From positions 35,242 through 99,241 of the forward strand of contig CACKDD010000004.1 in assembly GCA_902598825.1 (NCBI GenBank): a DNA stretch of 64,000 nucleotides. Reading direction: 5' to 3'. The DNA is from an uncultured Pelagibacteraceae bacterium (GTDB lineage Bacteria; Pseudomonadota; Alphaproteobacteria; Pelagibacterales; Pelagibacteraceae). A model generated the notes under the pieces. That model searched no databases. It had not been told where the DNA came from and worked only from the letters and a program-made list of their open reading frames with translations. The translations under genes and the position numbers were made by a program. Below, piece by piece: positions 55,907 to 64,000 of this stretch (positions are counted from its first letter, which is position 1; each line of letters begins with the position of its first letter).

Positions 55907-58303
55907 ATGGAGTTTAAAAAAATCCAACTAAATGGGTTTAAATCTTTTGCGGATAAAACCAACTTTTTAATTGAAGACGGTTTAACAGGAATTGTTGGCC
56001 CTAATGGTTGTGGTAAATCTAATATTGTAGAGTCTCTAAGATGGGTTATGGGAGAAACGTCTGCCAAAAGCATGAGGGGTTCAGGTATGGAAGATGTGAT
56101 ATTTTCTGGTACCTCAAACAAAACATCAAAAAATATTGCTGAGGTTTCAGTCACCGTGGCAAATGAAAATAATGAGGGTCCTGTTCAGTTTAGAGACTCA
56201 GATGAAATAAGTGTTAGAAGAAAAATTGAAAAAGATAAAGGGTCTAAATTCTATATAAATAATAAAGAGGTAAGAGCAAGAGATGCACAGATGTTTTTTG
56301 CTGATTTATCAACCGGCGCACACTCACCCTCTATGATCAGCCAAGGACGTATAGGTGCTTTAGTAACTGCAAAACCAACAGACAGAAGAGCTATTTTAGA
56401 AGAGGCTGCAGGAATATCTGGTTTACATGTTAGAAGACATGAGGCTGAACTAAGATTAGGCGCTGCTGAAAATAATTTAAAAAGAGCTGACGAGCTTAGA
56501 AGACAACAAGAAAAACAACTAGCTAATCTTCAAAAACAAGCTGAAGAGGCTACTAAATATAAAAATATGTCTGATGAGATTAAAAAGATAGAGGCAGGTT
56601 TATATTACTTAAAATTATTAGAAATTGATAAAGAAATTAAAATTGAAAATGAAATTAATACTGAAGCAGAAGGAGAAGTGACTGGCTTTAATGAAAAAAT
56701 TTCAGAGATTGAAAACTTTATAAAAACTGAAACTGAAAAAGTAGACCCTTTAAGAGAAAAAAATATAGAAAATCTCTCAAAAATACAAAGGCTTAATTTG
56801 GAATTACAAGGACTTGATGAAGAAAATACAAGAATTCAAGATGAAATAGAAAATATAAAAAAGTCTCTTAGAACATTCGATGAGGATATCAATAGAGAAA
56901 AAGGAATTGTCATTGATGCAAAATCGAATGAAAAAAGACTTAAAGAGGAAAAAAGTGAACTTATTGAAATTGACTCTAAATATTATGATACTGAAAAAAA
57001 ATCTAATGAGGATTTAGATAATTCAAAAAATAAATTAAGAAAAGAAATAGATAAAGTTAAGGAATTAATTAATTTGCAAAAAAATAGTGAAGCAATAGCT
57101 CTTTTGGAAAACTGTCAACTGATTATTGAAGAGTATGCAGATAGCTATAGTAAAAACCAAAATATAAAAAAGGATTCTGTTAAAAGAAATGAGAGAATAA
57201 GCATTATAGATAAGGAAATTGAGAGTTGGAAAAATTTATTATCAAATTCTGAAAAAATGGTTTTTGAGCTTACCGACAGAAAAAATAAATTGAATTTGCA
57301 ATTGGAAAAATTAGATAATAAACCAAAATTACAAGCTGAAAAGAAAGGTCAAATTTCTGAAGGTCTAAGGATTTCTGAAAAAGAAAAGGAGGATAATGAG
57401 TCTATAATTCATTCTACAGATGAAAAAATAGATACTCTACGAGTACAACTAAATGAGGTTCAAGAACAATCGATTCAGATTAGGGAAAGAAAAGCAAGTT
57501 CTGGAGCAACGATTGAAGGTCTCAAAAAAAGAAAAAATGATTTGATCGATAGAATAACTTCTGAGCTAAATTTAACTGAGGAAAATATTCTAGAGAATTC
57601 GAATCTGTATGGAGCCGAAGATCTTCCTGATGCTGTTAATCAAGAGGATTTACTTGATAAAAAAAGACAAGAAAGAGAAAAACTAGGATCAGTTAATTTA
57701 AAAGCTGATGAAGAAACTAACAAATATGAGGCAGAAATTAAAAAGATGGAACAAGATCGTGCCGATTTGGTGAGTGCAATTGTTAAACTTAAAGATAGTA
57801 TTAATGAATTAAACCAAAAAGGTAGAGAGCGATTAATTGAAGCTTTTGAAAAAGTAAATAGAAAATTTAATGAAGTTTATACAAAACTTTTTAATGGTGG
57901 AAATGCTAAGTTAGAATTAGTTGATTCCGAGGACCCACTTGAAGCTGGTTTAGAAATGTTAGTAAGTCCTCCTGGAAAAAGACTTCAATCGATAACTTTG
58001 TTGTCTGGTGGTGAACAAGCTTTAACAGCACTATCATTAATCTTTGCCGTTTTTTTAACAAATCCTTCACCAATTTGTGTGCTAGATGAAGTAGATGCTC
58101 CACTAGATGATGCCAATGTTACAAGGTTTTGTAGCTTGCTCGAAGAACTTATAAAAATTACAAATACAAAATTTATTATTGTAACTCACCATGCTTTAAC
58201 CATGTCTAAAATGAACAGACTGTATGGTGTTACAATGCCCGAAAAAGGTATTAGCCAATTAGTTGCTGTTGATTTACAAAAAGCAGAAAGTATGGTTGCT
58301 TAA
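55907..58303 (+). CDS. smc: SMC-family chromosome segregation ATPase, short (798 aa)
   Basis: VGPNGCGKSNIVESLRWVMGE (Walker A), LLSGGEQALTALSL signature, ICVLDEVDAPLDDANV (Walker B); coiled-coil middle without a recognisable hinge. Confidence 0.9.
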   Translation: MEFKKIQLNGFKSFADKTNFLIEDGLTGIVGPNGCGKSNIVESLRWVMGETSAKSMRGSGMEDVIFSGTSNKTSKNIAEVSVTVANENNEGPVQFRDSDEISVRRKIEKDKGSKFYINNKEVRARDAQMFFADLSTGAHSPSMISQGRIGALVTAKPTDRRAILEEAAGISGLHVRRHEAELRLGAAENNLKRADELRRQQEKQLANLQKQAEEATKYKNMSDEIKKIEAGLYYLKLLEIDKEIKIENEINTEAEGEVTGFNEKISEIENFIKTETEKVDPLREKNIENLSKIQRLNLELQGLDEENTRIQDEIENIKKSLRTFDEDINREKGIVIDAKSNEKRLKEEKSELIEIDSKYYDTEKKSNEDLDNSKNKLRKEIDKVKELINLQKNSEAIALLENCQLIIEEYADSYSKNQNIKKDSVKRNERISIIDKEIESWKNLLSNSEKMVFELTDRKNKLNLQLEKLDNKPKLQAEKKGQISEGLRISEKEKEDNESIIHSTDEKIDTLRVQLNEVQEQSIQIRERKASSGATIEGLKKRKNDLIDRITSELNLTEENILENSNLYGAEDLPDAVNQEDLLDKKRQEREKLGSVNLKADEETNKYEAEIKKMEQDRADLVSAIVKLKDSINELNQKGRERLIEAFEKVNRKFNEVYTKLFNGGNAKLELVDSEDPLEAGLEMLVSPPGKRLQSITLLSGGEQALTALSLIFAVFLTNPSPICVLDEVDAPLDDANVTRFCSLLEELIKITNTKFIIVTHHALTMSKMNRLYGVTMPEKGISQLVAVDLQKAESMVA

Positions 58304-58316
58304 ATAAATAAACAAA

Positions 58317-58592
58317 ATGTCTAAAGATCCGTTTAAAACTCGCTTAGAGATTGCAAAAAAGAAGGTTTCTAAGAGAAATTTAGAGGACAAGAAACATAAT
58401 CCGTCCTCAATTGGCACTGCTTTTAAGCTGAGTACTGAATTAGTCTCAGCAGTAGCAGTAGGGACAATTATTGGGTTTATTTTAGACAAGACCTTTGGTA
58501 CTAAACCCTGGTTAATTTTAATATTTTTTTTTGTAGGTGTGATTGCTGGAATAACAAATGTAATTAAATCTGCTAAAAATATGCAAAAATAG
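58317..58592 (+). CDS. atpI: AtpI-like F0F1 assembly protein
   Basis: 91 aa, two TM segments (VSAVAVGTIIGFILDKTFGTKPWLILIFFFVGVIAGITNVIK), directly upstream of atpB. Confidence 0.85.
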   Translation: MSKDPFKTRLEIAKKKVSKRNLEDKKHNPSSIGTAFKLSTELVSAVAVGTIIGFILDKTFGTKPWLILIFFFVGVIAGITNVIKSAKNMQK

Positions 58593-58602
58593 ATACAAAC
58601 TT

Positions 58603-59337
58603 ATGGCAGCAAATCCGATGACACAATTCGAAGTTTATAGAATTGGTCCAGAAATTAAAATAGGTACATTTGACATTTCTTTTACAAATGCAAGTTTATT
58701 TATGGTTATTAGCTCTTTAGCAATTTTGATTATTTTCAATTTGGGTTCAAAAAAAAATTCGATATTGCCAAATAAAATTCAGCTGCTGGCTGAGCTTAGC
58801 TACTCTTTTGTTTCTAAAATGATCAGTGACACCGCGGGTTCAAAAGCAAAACCATATTTTTCATTTATTTTTTCATTATTTATGTTTGTACTTTTCTGTA
58901 ATATGTTTGGCATGATCCCATACACTTTCACTGTTACAAGCCATATAATAGTGACTTTTGTGCTAGCTTCATTTATTTTTATTGGGGTAACAGTAATTGG
59001 ATTTTTAAAGCATGGCTTTGGTTACCTAAAATTGTTTGTTCCAAGTGGAGTACCAGTTATACTACTCCCTTTAATAGTGGTTATAGAAATTATATCATAT
59101 TTAAGTAGACCAATTAGTTTATCTGTAAGACTGTTTGCAAATATGATGGCTGGACATACTATGATGAAAGTTTTCGGAGGCTTTGTAATAAGCCTCGGAA
59201 TTGTCGGTGGATGGCTTCCACTGAGTTTTTCGGTTGCTTTAACAGGTTTGGAGATCTTAGTTGCTTTTCTTCAAGCATATGTTTTTGCAATCTTAACCTG
59301 CATCTATTTAAATGATGCATTAAACTTACACCATTAA
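58603..59337 (+). CDS. atpB: ATP synthase F0 subunit a
   Basis: LSRPISLSVRLFANMMAGHTMMKV, LEILVAFLQAYVFAILTCIYLNDAL. Confidence 0.96.
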   Translation: MAANPMTQFEVYRIGPEIKIGTFDISFTNASLFMVISSLAILIIFNLGSKKNSILPNKIQLLAELSYSFVSKMISDTAGSKAKPYFSFIFSLFMFVLFCNMFGMIPYTFTVTSHIIVTFVLASFIFIGVTVIGFLKHGFGYLKLFVPSGVPVILLPLIVVIEIISYLSRPISLSVRLFANMMAGHTMMKVFGGFVISLGIVGGWLPLSFSVALTGLEILVAFLQAYVFAILTCIYLNDALNLHH

Positions 59338-59355
59338 ACAACACAGGAGGATATA

Positions 59356-59583
59356 ATGGAATTAGAAGCAGCAAAAATGATCGGAGCAGGTTTAGCAGCA
59401 ATTGCTTTAGCTGGTGCCGGGGTTGGTATTGGAATAATTTTTGGAAATTATTTGTCTGGAGCGATGAGAAATCCATCTGCAGCACAAAAACAATTTCCTA
59501 ATTTGCTTTTAGGTTTTGCTTTAGCAGAAGCAACAGGATTATTTGGATTGGTAGTAGCGTTAATCATTCTATTTGCATTTTAA
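59356..59583 (+). CDS. atpE: ATP synthase F0 subunit c
   Basis: 75 aa: AAKMIGAGLAAIALAGAGVGIGIIFGNYLSGAMRNPSA, LGFALAEATGLFGLVVALIILF (carboxylate Glu). Confidence 0.97.
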   Translation: MELEAAKMIGAGLAAIALAGAGVGIGIIFGNYLSGAMRNPSAAQKQFPNLLLGFALAEATGLFGLVVALIILFAF

Positions 59584-59588
59584 ATTTA

Positions 59589-60179
59589 ATGATTAAAAAA
59601 ATTTTTTTTCAGTCGATTTTTTTTAATTTCTTTTTTTTAAAAGAAGTTTTTGCTGCTGAAAGTGGAGGTATGCCTCAATTAAACCCTGAATTTTGGATTT
59701 CACAAATATTCTGGCTTACACTAACTTTTGGAATTCTTTATATAGTTTTATCAAAACTCATATTGCCTAAAATAAGTGCTAATTTAGAATTAAGAAAATC
59801 TCAAATACAAGATAATATTGAGGCCGCAGAAAAACAAAGAAAAGATAGCGAGTCTAAAATTAAAGAATACGACGATATTATTTTTAAAAGTAAGTTAGAG
59901 GCAAAAAATATATTTAAAGACTCAAGAGAAAAAGTAATTAAGGATATAAATAATAAAAAAGAAACCTTGGAAAATCAAATTAACGAGGAAATTAAAAAAG
60001 CGGAGAAAGAAATTGAAGTGGTTAAGAAAAGCGCCCCAGAAAAAATTAATAAAATTGCAATTGAAGCGTCTTCAGAATTAGTGAAAAAACTGATCGGAGC
60101 TGAGATAAACAATAGTAGTATTTCAGCAATAGTAGATGATTTATCAAAAAAAAATGGAGATAAGTATTATGGTAATTGA
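59589..60179 (+). CDS. atpF': ATP synthase F0 subunit b'
   Basis: MPQLNPEFWISQIFWLTLTFGILYIVLSKLILPKISANLELRKSQIQDNIEAAEKQRK; first of a b'/b pair. Confidence 0.92.
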   Translation: MIKKIFFQSIFFNFFFLKEVFAAESGGMPQLNPEFWISQIFWLTLTFGILYIVLSKLILPKISANLELRKSQIQDNIEAAEKQRKDSESKIKEYDDIIFKSKLEAKNIFKDSREKVIKDINNKKETLENQINEEIKKAEKEIEVVKKSAPEKINKIAIEASSELVKKLIGAEINNSSISAIVDDLSKKNGDKYYGN

Positions 60180-60666
60180 TTCTACTTTTTGGGTAGCAGT
60201 TTCTTTTGTTATTTTTTTTGGAGCTCTTGTATATTTAAAAGTCCCCCAAAAAGTAAACCAAATTCTAAATAAATTAATATCTGATATAAAAAATGAAATT
60301 AATGAAAGTGAAAAATTAAGAACTGAAGCTAAAACATTATTAGATAAAGCTCAAAAAAAATTAGATACTGCACAAACTGTTAGTGATGAAATTTTAGAAC
60401 AAGCTAAAAGAGACAGCGATAAAATGGTAATTGAGCTCAATGATAAGTTCCATAAAACTTCTGAAATCAAAAAAAATCTTGCTGAAAATAAAATAAGTCA
60501 AATGAAAGAGGCAGCTATTAAAGAAATTAAGGATACTTCAATTAAAATTGCTGTGGATTCTGTTAAAAAAATTATCACTACTTCTGTTGATAAGTCTAAA
60601 CTTGATGCTCTATTCCAAAAAAATTTAGATGAAACTAAAGAAGAGTTAAAAAAAATTAATTCATAA
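60169..60666 (+). CDS. atpF: ATP synthase F0 subunit b
   Basis: MVIDSTFWVAVSFVIFFGALVYLKVPQKVNQILNKLISDIKNEINESEKLRTEAKTLL; start at internal ATG favoured over track start 60136. Confidence 0.9.
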   Translation: MVIDSTFWVAVSFVIFFGALVYLKVPQKVNQILNKLISDIKNEINESEKLRTEAKTLLDKAQKKLDTAQTVSDEILEQAKRDSDKMVIELNDKFHKTSEIKKNLAENKISQMKEAAIKEIKDTSIKIAVDSVKKIITTSVDKSKLDALFQKNLDETKEELKKINS

Positions 60667-60705
60667 TAACCTTACAATTCTTTAAAAAAACTATAAATTA
60701 TAACA

Positions 60706-62166
60706 ATGAATTCTGTTGTAATAGGTTCTGGGTTTGGGGGCATAGCTGCTGCACTTCGTCTAAAAGCTAAAGGCCACGATGTTACTTTAATTGAAAAGCA
60801 TCCTGACCTTGGAGGGAGAGCAAGGGTGTTTAAAAAAAATGGATTTATCTATGATGGTGGCCCAACAGTTATTACAGCACCATACCTAATAAATGAATTA
60901 TTTGAATTATTTGAAAAAGATCCAAAAAATTATATTAAATTATCTCCGCTCAAGGTTTGGTATCAATTTGTTTTTGAAGATAATTCTAAATTTAACTATT
61001 CAGGTAATGAAAACGAGATGAAAAGTCAAATTGCAGAAATGAGTAAAGATGATGTTATAGGTTATGAAAAATTAGTTAACTTTACGAAAAAAATTTTTGA
61101 CAAAGGTTTTATAGAACTAGCCGATGTTCCATTTGATAAACCTTTAGTCATGATGCAACAACTACCAGCTCTATTGAAGCTTAAAAGTTATAAGTCAGTT
61201 TATTCATTAGTTTCGTCTTATATAAAAAATGAAAAATTAAGAAGAATGTTAAGTATGCATCCACTTTTAGTTGGAGGAAATCCTTTTACTACAACCTCTA
61301 TATATGGACTTATCTTATATTTAGAAAAAAAATGGGGCATCCATTATTCAATGGGTGGAACAGGAAATATTATAAAGGGGTTTGAAAAGTTGATGAATGA
61401 AGTTGGCATAGAAATAATTAAAGGTCATGAAGTTAAAAAAATTATTTCTAATGGTAATAAAATAACTGGTATTCAATTAGATAATCAAACTCATATTGAA
61501 ACTAATAATGTTATTTGTAACGCAGATCCGCCTGCTGTTTATGAAAAAATGTTAAATGGAAATTCTAATAATTCACTTATGTTTAAATGGAAAAAAAATA
61601 GAATGGAATATTCAATGGGTTTATTTGTTTATTATTTCGGTACAAAAAAAAAGTATGAAAATGTAGAACACCATACTATTAAGTTTGGAAATAAATACAA
61701 AGAACATCTTGATGACATATTTAATAATAAAAAATTAAATAATGATATTAGTTACTATCTTCATAGACCATCTGCTACTGATAAATCTATGGCTCCAGAA
61801 GGGCAAGATTGTTTTTATGTTCTAGTTCCAGTTCCAAATAACCAATCAAAAATTGATTGGTCTATTGAAGGAGAGAAAATGAAAGATTTGGTAATTGATA
61901 AAATGGAAAAGGATTTAATGCCAAATCTAAGAAAAAATATTATTGAAGATTTTTATTTAACGCCTGATTATTTTGAAAAAGATTTAAATACAAAATACGG
62001 TTCTGGTTTTTCAATCCAGCCAAAATTTTCTCAATCAGCTTATTTTAGATTTCATAATAAGTCAGAGATATATGATGGACTTTATTTTGTAGGAGCAGGT
62101 ACTCATCCAGGTGCTGGCGTACCTGGGGTACTTTCTTCAGCAAAAGTATTAGATAAAATTTTATAA
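60706..62166 (+). CDS. crtI: Phytoene desaturase
   Basis: VIGSGFGGIAAALRLKAKGHDVTLIEKHPDLGGRARVFKKNGFIYDGGPTVITAPYL, YFVGAGTHPGAGVPGVLSSAKV. Confidence 0.95.
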   Translation: MNSVVIGSGFGGIAAALRLKAKGHDVTLIEKHPDLGGRARVFKKNGFIYDGGPTVITAPYLINELFELFEKDPKNYIKLSPLKVWYQFVFEDNSKFNYSGNENEMKSQIAEMSKDDVIGYEKLVNFTKKIFDKGFIELADVPFDKPLVMMQQLPALLKLKSYKSVYSLVSSYIKNEKLRRMLSMHPLLVGGNPFTTTSIYGLILYLEKKWGIHYSMGGTGNIIKGFEKLMNEVGIEIIKGHEVKKIISNGNKITGIQLDNQTHIETNNVICNADPPAVYEKMLNGNSNNSLMFKWKKNRMEYSMGLFVYYFGTKKKYENVEHHTIKFGNKYKEHLDDIFNNKKLNNDISYYLHRPSATDKSMAPEGQDCFYVLVPVPNNQSKIDWSIEGEKMKDLVIDKMEKDLMPNLRKNIIEDFYLTPDYFEKDLNTKYGSGFSIQPKFSQSAYFRFHNKSEIYDGLYFVGAGTHPGAGVPGVLSSAKVLDKIL

Positions 62167-63017
62167 TGTCTAATAAAAGTTACTTATCTGTTTATGCCAA
62201 ATCATTCAGTTGGGCTGGTTTTTTTTTACCCAAAAAAACGTTAGAAAAATGTTCTGTTTTGTATGACTTTTGTAGAGTCGCAGACAACATTGCAGATGAT
62301 AATGAAAAAATAGAAAATAAAGAAAAAAAATTTTATCATTTTGAAAATAATTTTAATCAAAAAAACTTTAATGATCCTATTATCAAAAATATGTGGGATC
62401 TTATTGAAGAATTCAATATATCCCTGAAAATTGTTCAAGATTTACTGATGGGAATAAAATCAGACATTAAAGATAAAGTTAAATTAGATACAAAGAAAGA
62501 TCTGTTAATTTACTCATACAGAGTAGCTGGAACTGTTGGATTGATGATGGCAAAAATTTTAAAAGTTAATAAAAAAAGTTCACTCAAGTCAGCAATCGAT
62601 CTAGGAATTGCGATGCAACTTACTAATATATCGAGAGATGTAATTGAAGATTCTGAAAATAATCGTTTTTACATAAATGAAAACTTTGAAGAAATTTTAT
62701 CAACTATCAATCTTGCTGATACTTTTTACGAAAATTCATTTTATTCAATTAAGGATATACCTATTACTTTCCGTTTTTCTATTCTGGTAGCTAGAAGAGT
62801 TTATAGAAAAATAGGACATAAGATAAAAAATAAAAAAAATTTAGAAAATTATATAAATTCAGGTAAGATATATGTATCGAATGTTGAAAAAGTCTTGGAG
62901 ACTTTTCTATCAATTTTTGACTTAATTAGACTATCCTTCAGTCATAAATTAGATGATGAAATTCAACATGATCATAATTTGATAAATCAGGAAATAAATT
63001 TAAATGAAAGAATTTGA
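62166..63017 (+). CDS. crtB: Phytoene synthase
   Basis: SFSWAGFFLPKKTLEKCSVLYDFCRVADNIADD, YSYRVAGTVGLMMAKIL, LGIAMQLTNISRDVIEDSENNRFYI. Confidence 0.94.
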   Translation: MSNKSYLSVYAKSFSWAGFFLPKKTLEKCSVLYDFCRVADNIADDNEKIENKEKKFYHFENNFNQKNFNDPIIKNMWDLIEEFNISLKIVQDLLMGIKSDIKDKVKLDTKKDLLIYSYRVAGTVGLMMAKILKVNKKSSLKSAIDLGIAMQLTNISRDVIEDSENNRFYINENFEEILSTINLADTFYENSFYSIKDIPITFRFSILVARRVYRKIGHKIKNKKNLENYINSGKIYVSNVEKVLETFLSIFDLIRLSFSHKLDDEIQHDHNLINQEINLNERI

Positions 63018-64000
63018 TTATATTATTGTTGGTGGTGGTTGTGCAGGATTATCACTTGCGTATGAACTTGAGATCAATGAAAAATTAAAAAATAAAACTT
63101 TAGCTATTATTGAGCCAAGAGCAGAATATAAAAAAGACAAAACCTGGTCTTTTTGGAAAGTATCAGCACATAATTTTGATGATTGTGTTAAAAAAAATTG
63201 GGAAAATTTCTCTGTTAATATACCAAAAAAAACTAATTATTTAGAATGCAATATTTATCCATACCAAAGTATTGATAGTGGGCTGTTCTATGAAAAAATT
63301 AACAGTAAATTAAAAGAAAATAATAATATTTCATTCTTTAAAGATATAAGCGAAATTAATTCAAAAAATTCTTTTGTCTTTAATAGTGTTCCATCAATTA
63401 AAAAGGATCATCGTAACCTTTGGCAGCATTTTTGTGGAGTAGAAGTTGAAACTAAAAACGATTTCTTTGATGATGAAATTTTTAATCTTATGGATTTTGA
63501 TTGTGATCAAAGAGAAAGTGTGCATTTTTTTTACACTCTACCCTATTCAAAGACTAAGGCTTTAATTGAAACTACATGGTTATCAAAAATGAATGATGAC
63601 TCTCAAAAAGACTATGACTCACAAATTAAAGATTATATTGAAAATCACTTAAATTTAAAAGATTACAAAATAATTTATAAAGAAGAAGGTGCAATACCTC
63701 TTTTTTACCCAATAAATGAAAAAGTTAAAAACAAAATAAATATTGGAACTGCTGGAGGCATGACAAGATTAAGTACAGGTTACACTTTTCTAAATATTCA
63801 AGAACACAGTAGATATATAAGAGAGAATATCGAGAATATTACTCATGCTAAAAAATATAAAATTGGCAATAAGTATCAATTTTTAGATGAGATATTTCTT
63901 AGAGTTCTTGAAAAATACCCAGAAAAAATGCCTGAAATTTTTTTTAAAATGTTTAAGACCTCTCCAAAGACTGTTATAAAATTTTTGTCTAATAAAAGTA
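63004..64000 (+). CDS. crtY: Lycopene beta-cyclase, 3'-truncated by window end
   Basis: Open frame to window end, not in ORF track: MKEFDYIIVGGGCAGLSLAYELE..., QHFCGVEVET, FFYTLPYSKTKALIETTWLS, EEGAIPLFYP; 14-nt overlap with crtB. Confidence 0.92.
   Translation, partial: MKEFDYIIVGGGCAGLSLAYELEINEKLKNKTLAIIEPRAEYKKDKTWSFWKVSAHNFDDCVKKNWENFSVNIPKKTNYLECNIYPYQSIDSGLFYEKINSKLKENNNISFFKDISEINSKNSFVFNSVPSIKKDHRNLWQHFCGVEVETKNDFFDDEIFNLMDFDCDQRESVHFFYTLPYSKTKALIETTWLSKMNDDSQKDYDSQIKDYIENHLNLKDYKIIYKEEGAIPLFYPINEKVKNKINIGTAGGMTRLSTGYTFLNIQEHSRYIRENIENITHAKKYKIGNKYQFLDEIFLRVLEKYPEKMPEIFFKMFKTSPKTVIKFLSNKS

Noticed and set aside
59159-59485. 108-aa minus ORF spanning the atpB-atpE junction
   Set aside because: Antisense to two conserved F0 genes and Leu/Gln-biased; looks like a shadow ORF.

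Overview
The window is a 64 kb, very AT-rich and tightly packed chromosomal segment. Gene content and order (rpoD-dnaG-yqeY-carAB, split F0 ATP synthase operon with b and b', CcrM-type methyltransferase, MarR/RR/HK set, petABC, crtIBY) point to a streamlined alphaproteobacterium, most likely SAR11/Pelagibacterales; this assignment is inference. It is mostly core housekeeping: part of the dcw division/cell-wall cluster, rnpB, three tRNAs, rpoD, dnaG, carAB, trxB, uvrB, uvrC, pgsA, ilvE, lgt, prs, rplY, pth, ychF, petABC, hemF, greA, ispE, rnhB, ccrM, mutY, dciA-like, a dsbA-like gene, smc, atpIBEF'F and the start of a carotenoid operon. I saw no phage, transposon, CRISPR or rRNA. The most interesting observations are: an SMC of only 798 aa with no recognisable hinge domain; a MurE-MurF fusion; ftsZ placed between mraZ and rsmH next to a perfect 10-bp-spaced TGGGN triplet (MraZ-box-like); a tRNA-Val(GAC) with a non-canonical T-loop and D-loop; a UDG-like protein lacking the Fe-S cysteines and the motif-2 His; three GANTC sites just before ccrM; convergent genes sharing TTAA/TTAG stop overlaps; divergent mutY/dciA start codons abutting as CATATG; and crtIBY directly downstream of the F0 ATP synthase genes. 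No clearly new multi-gene system was found.
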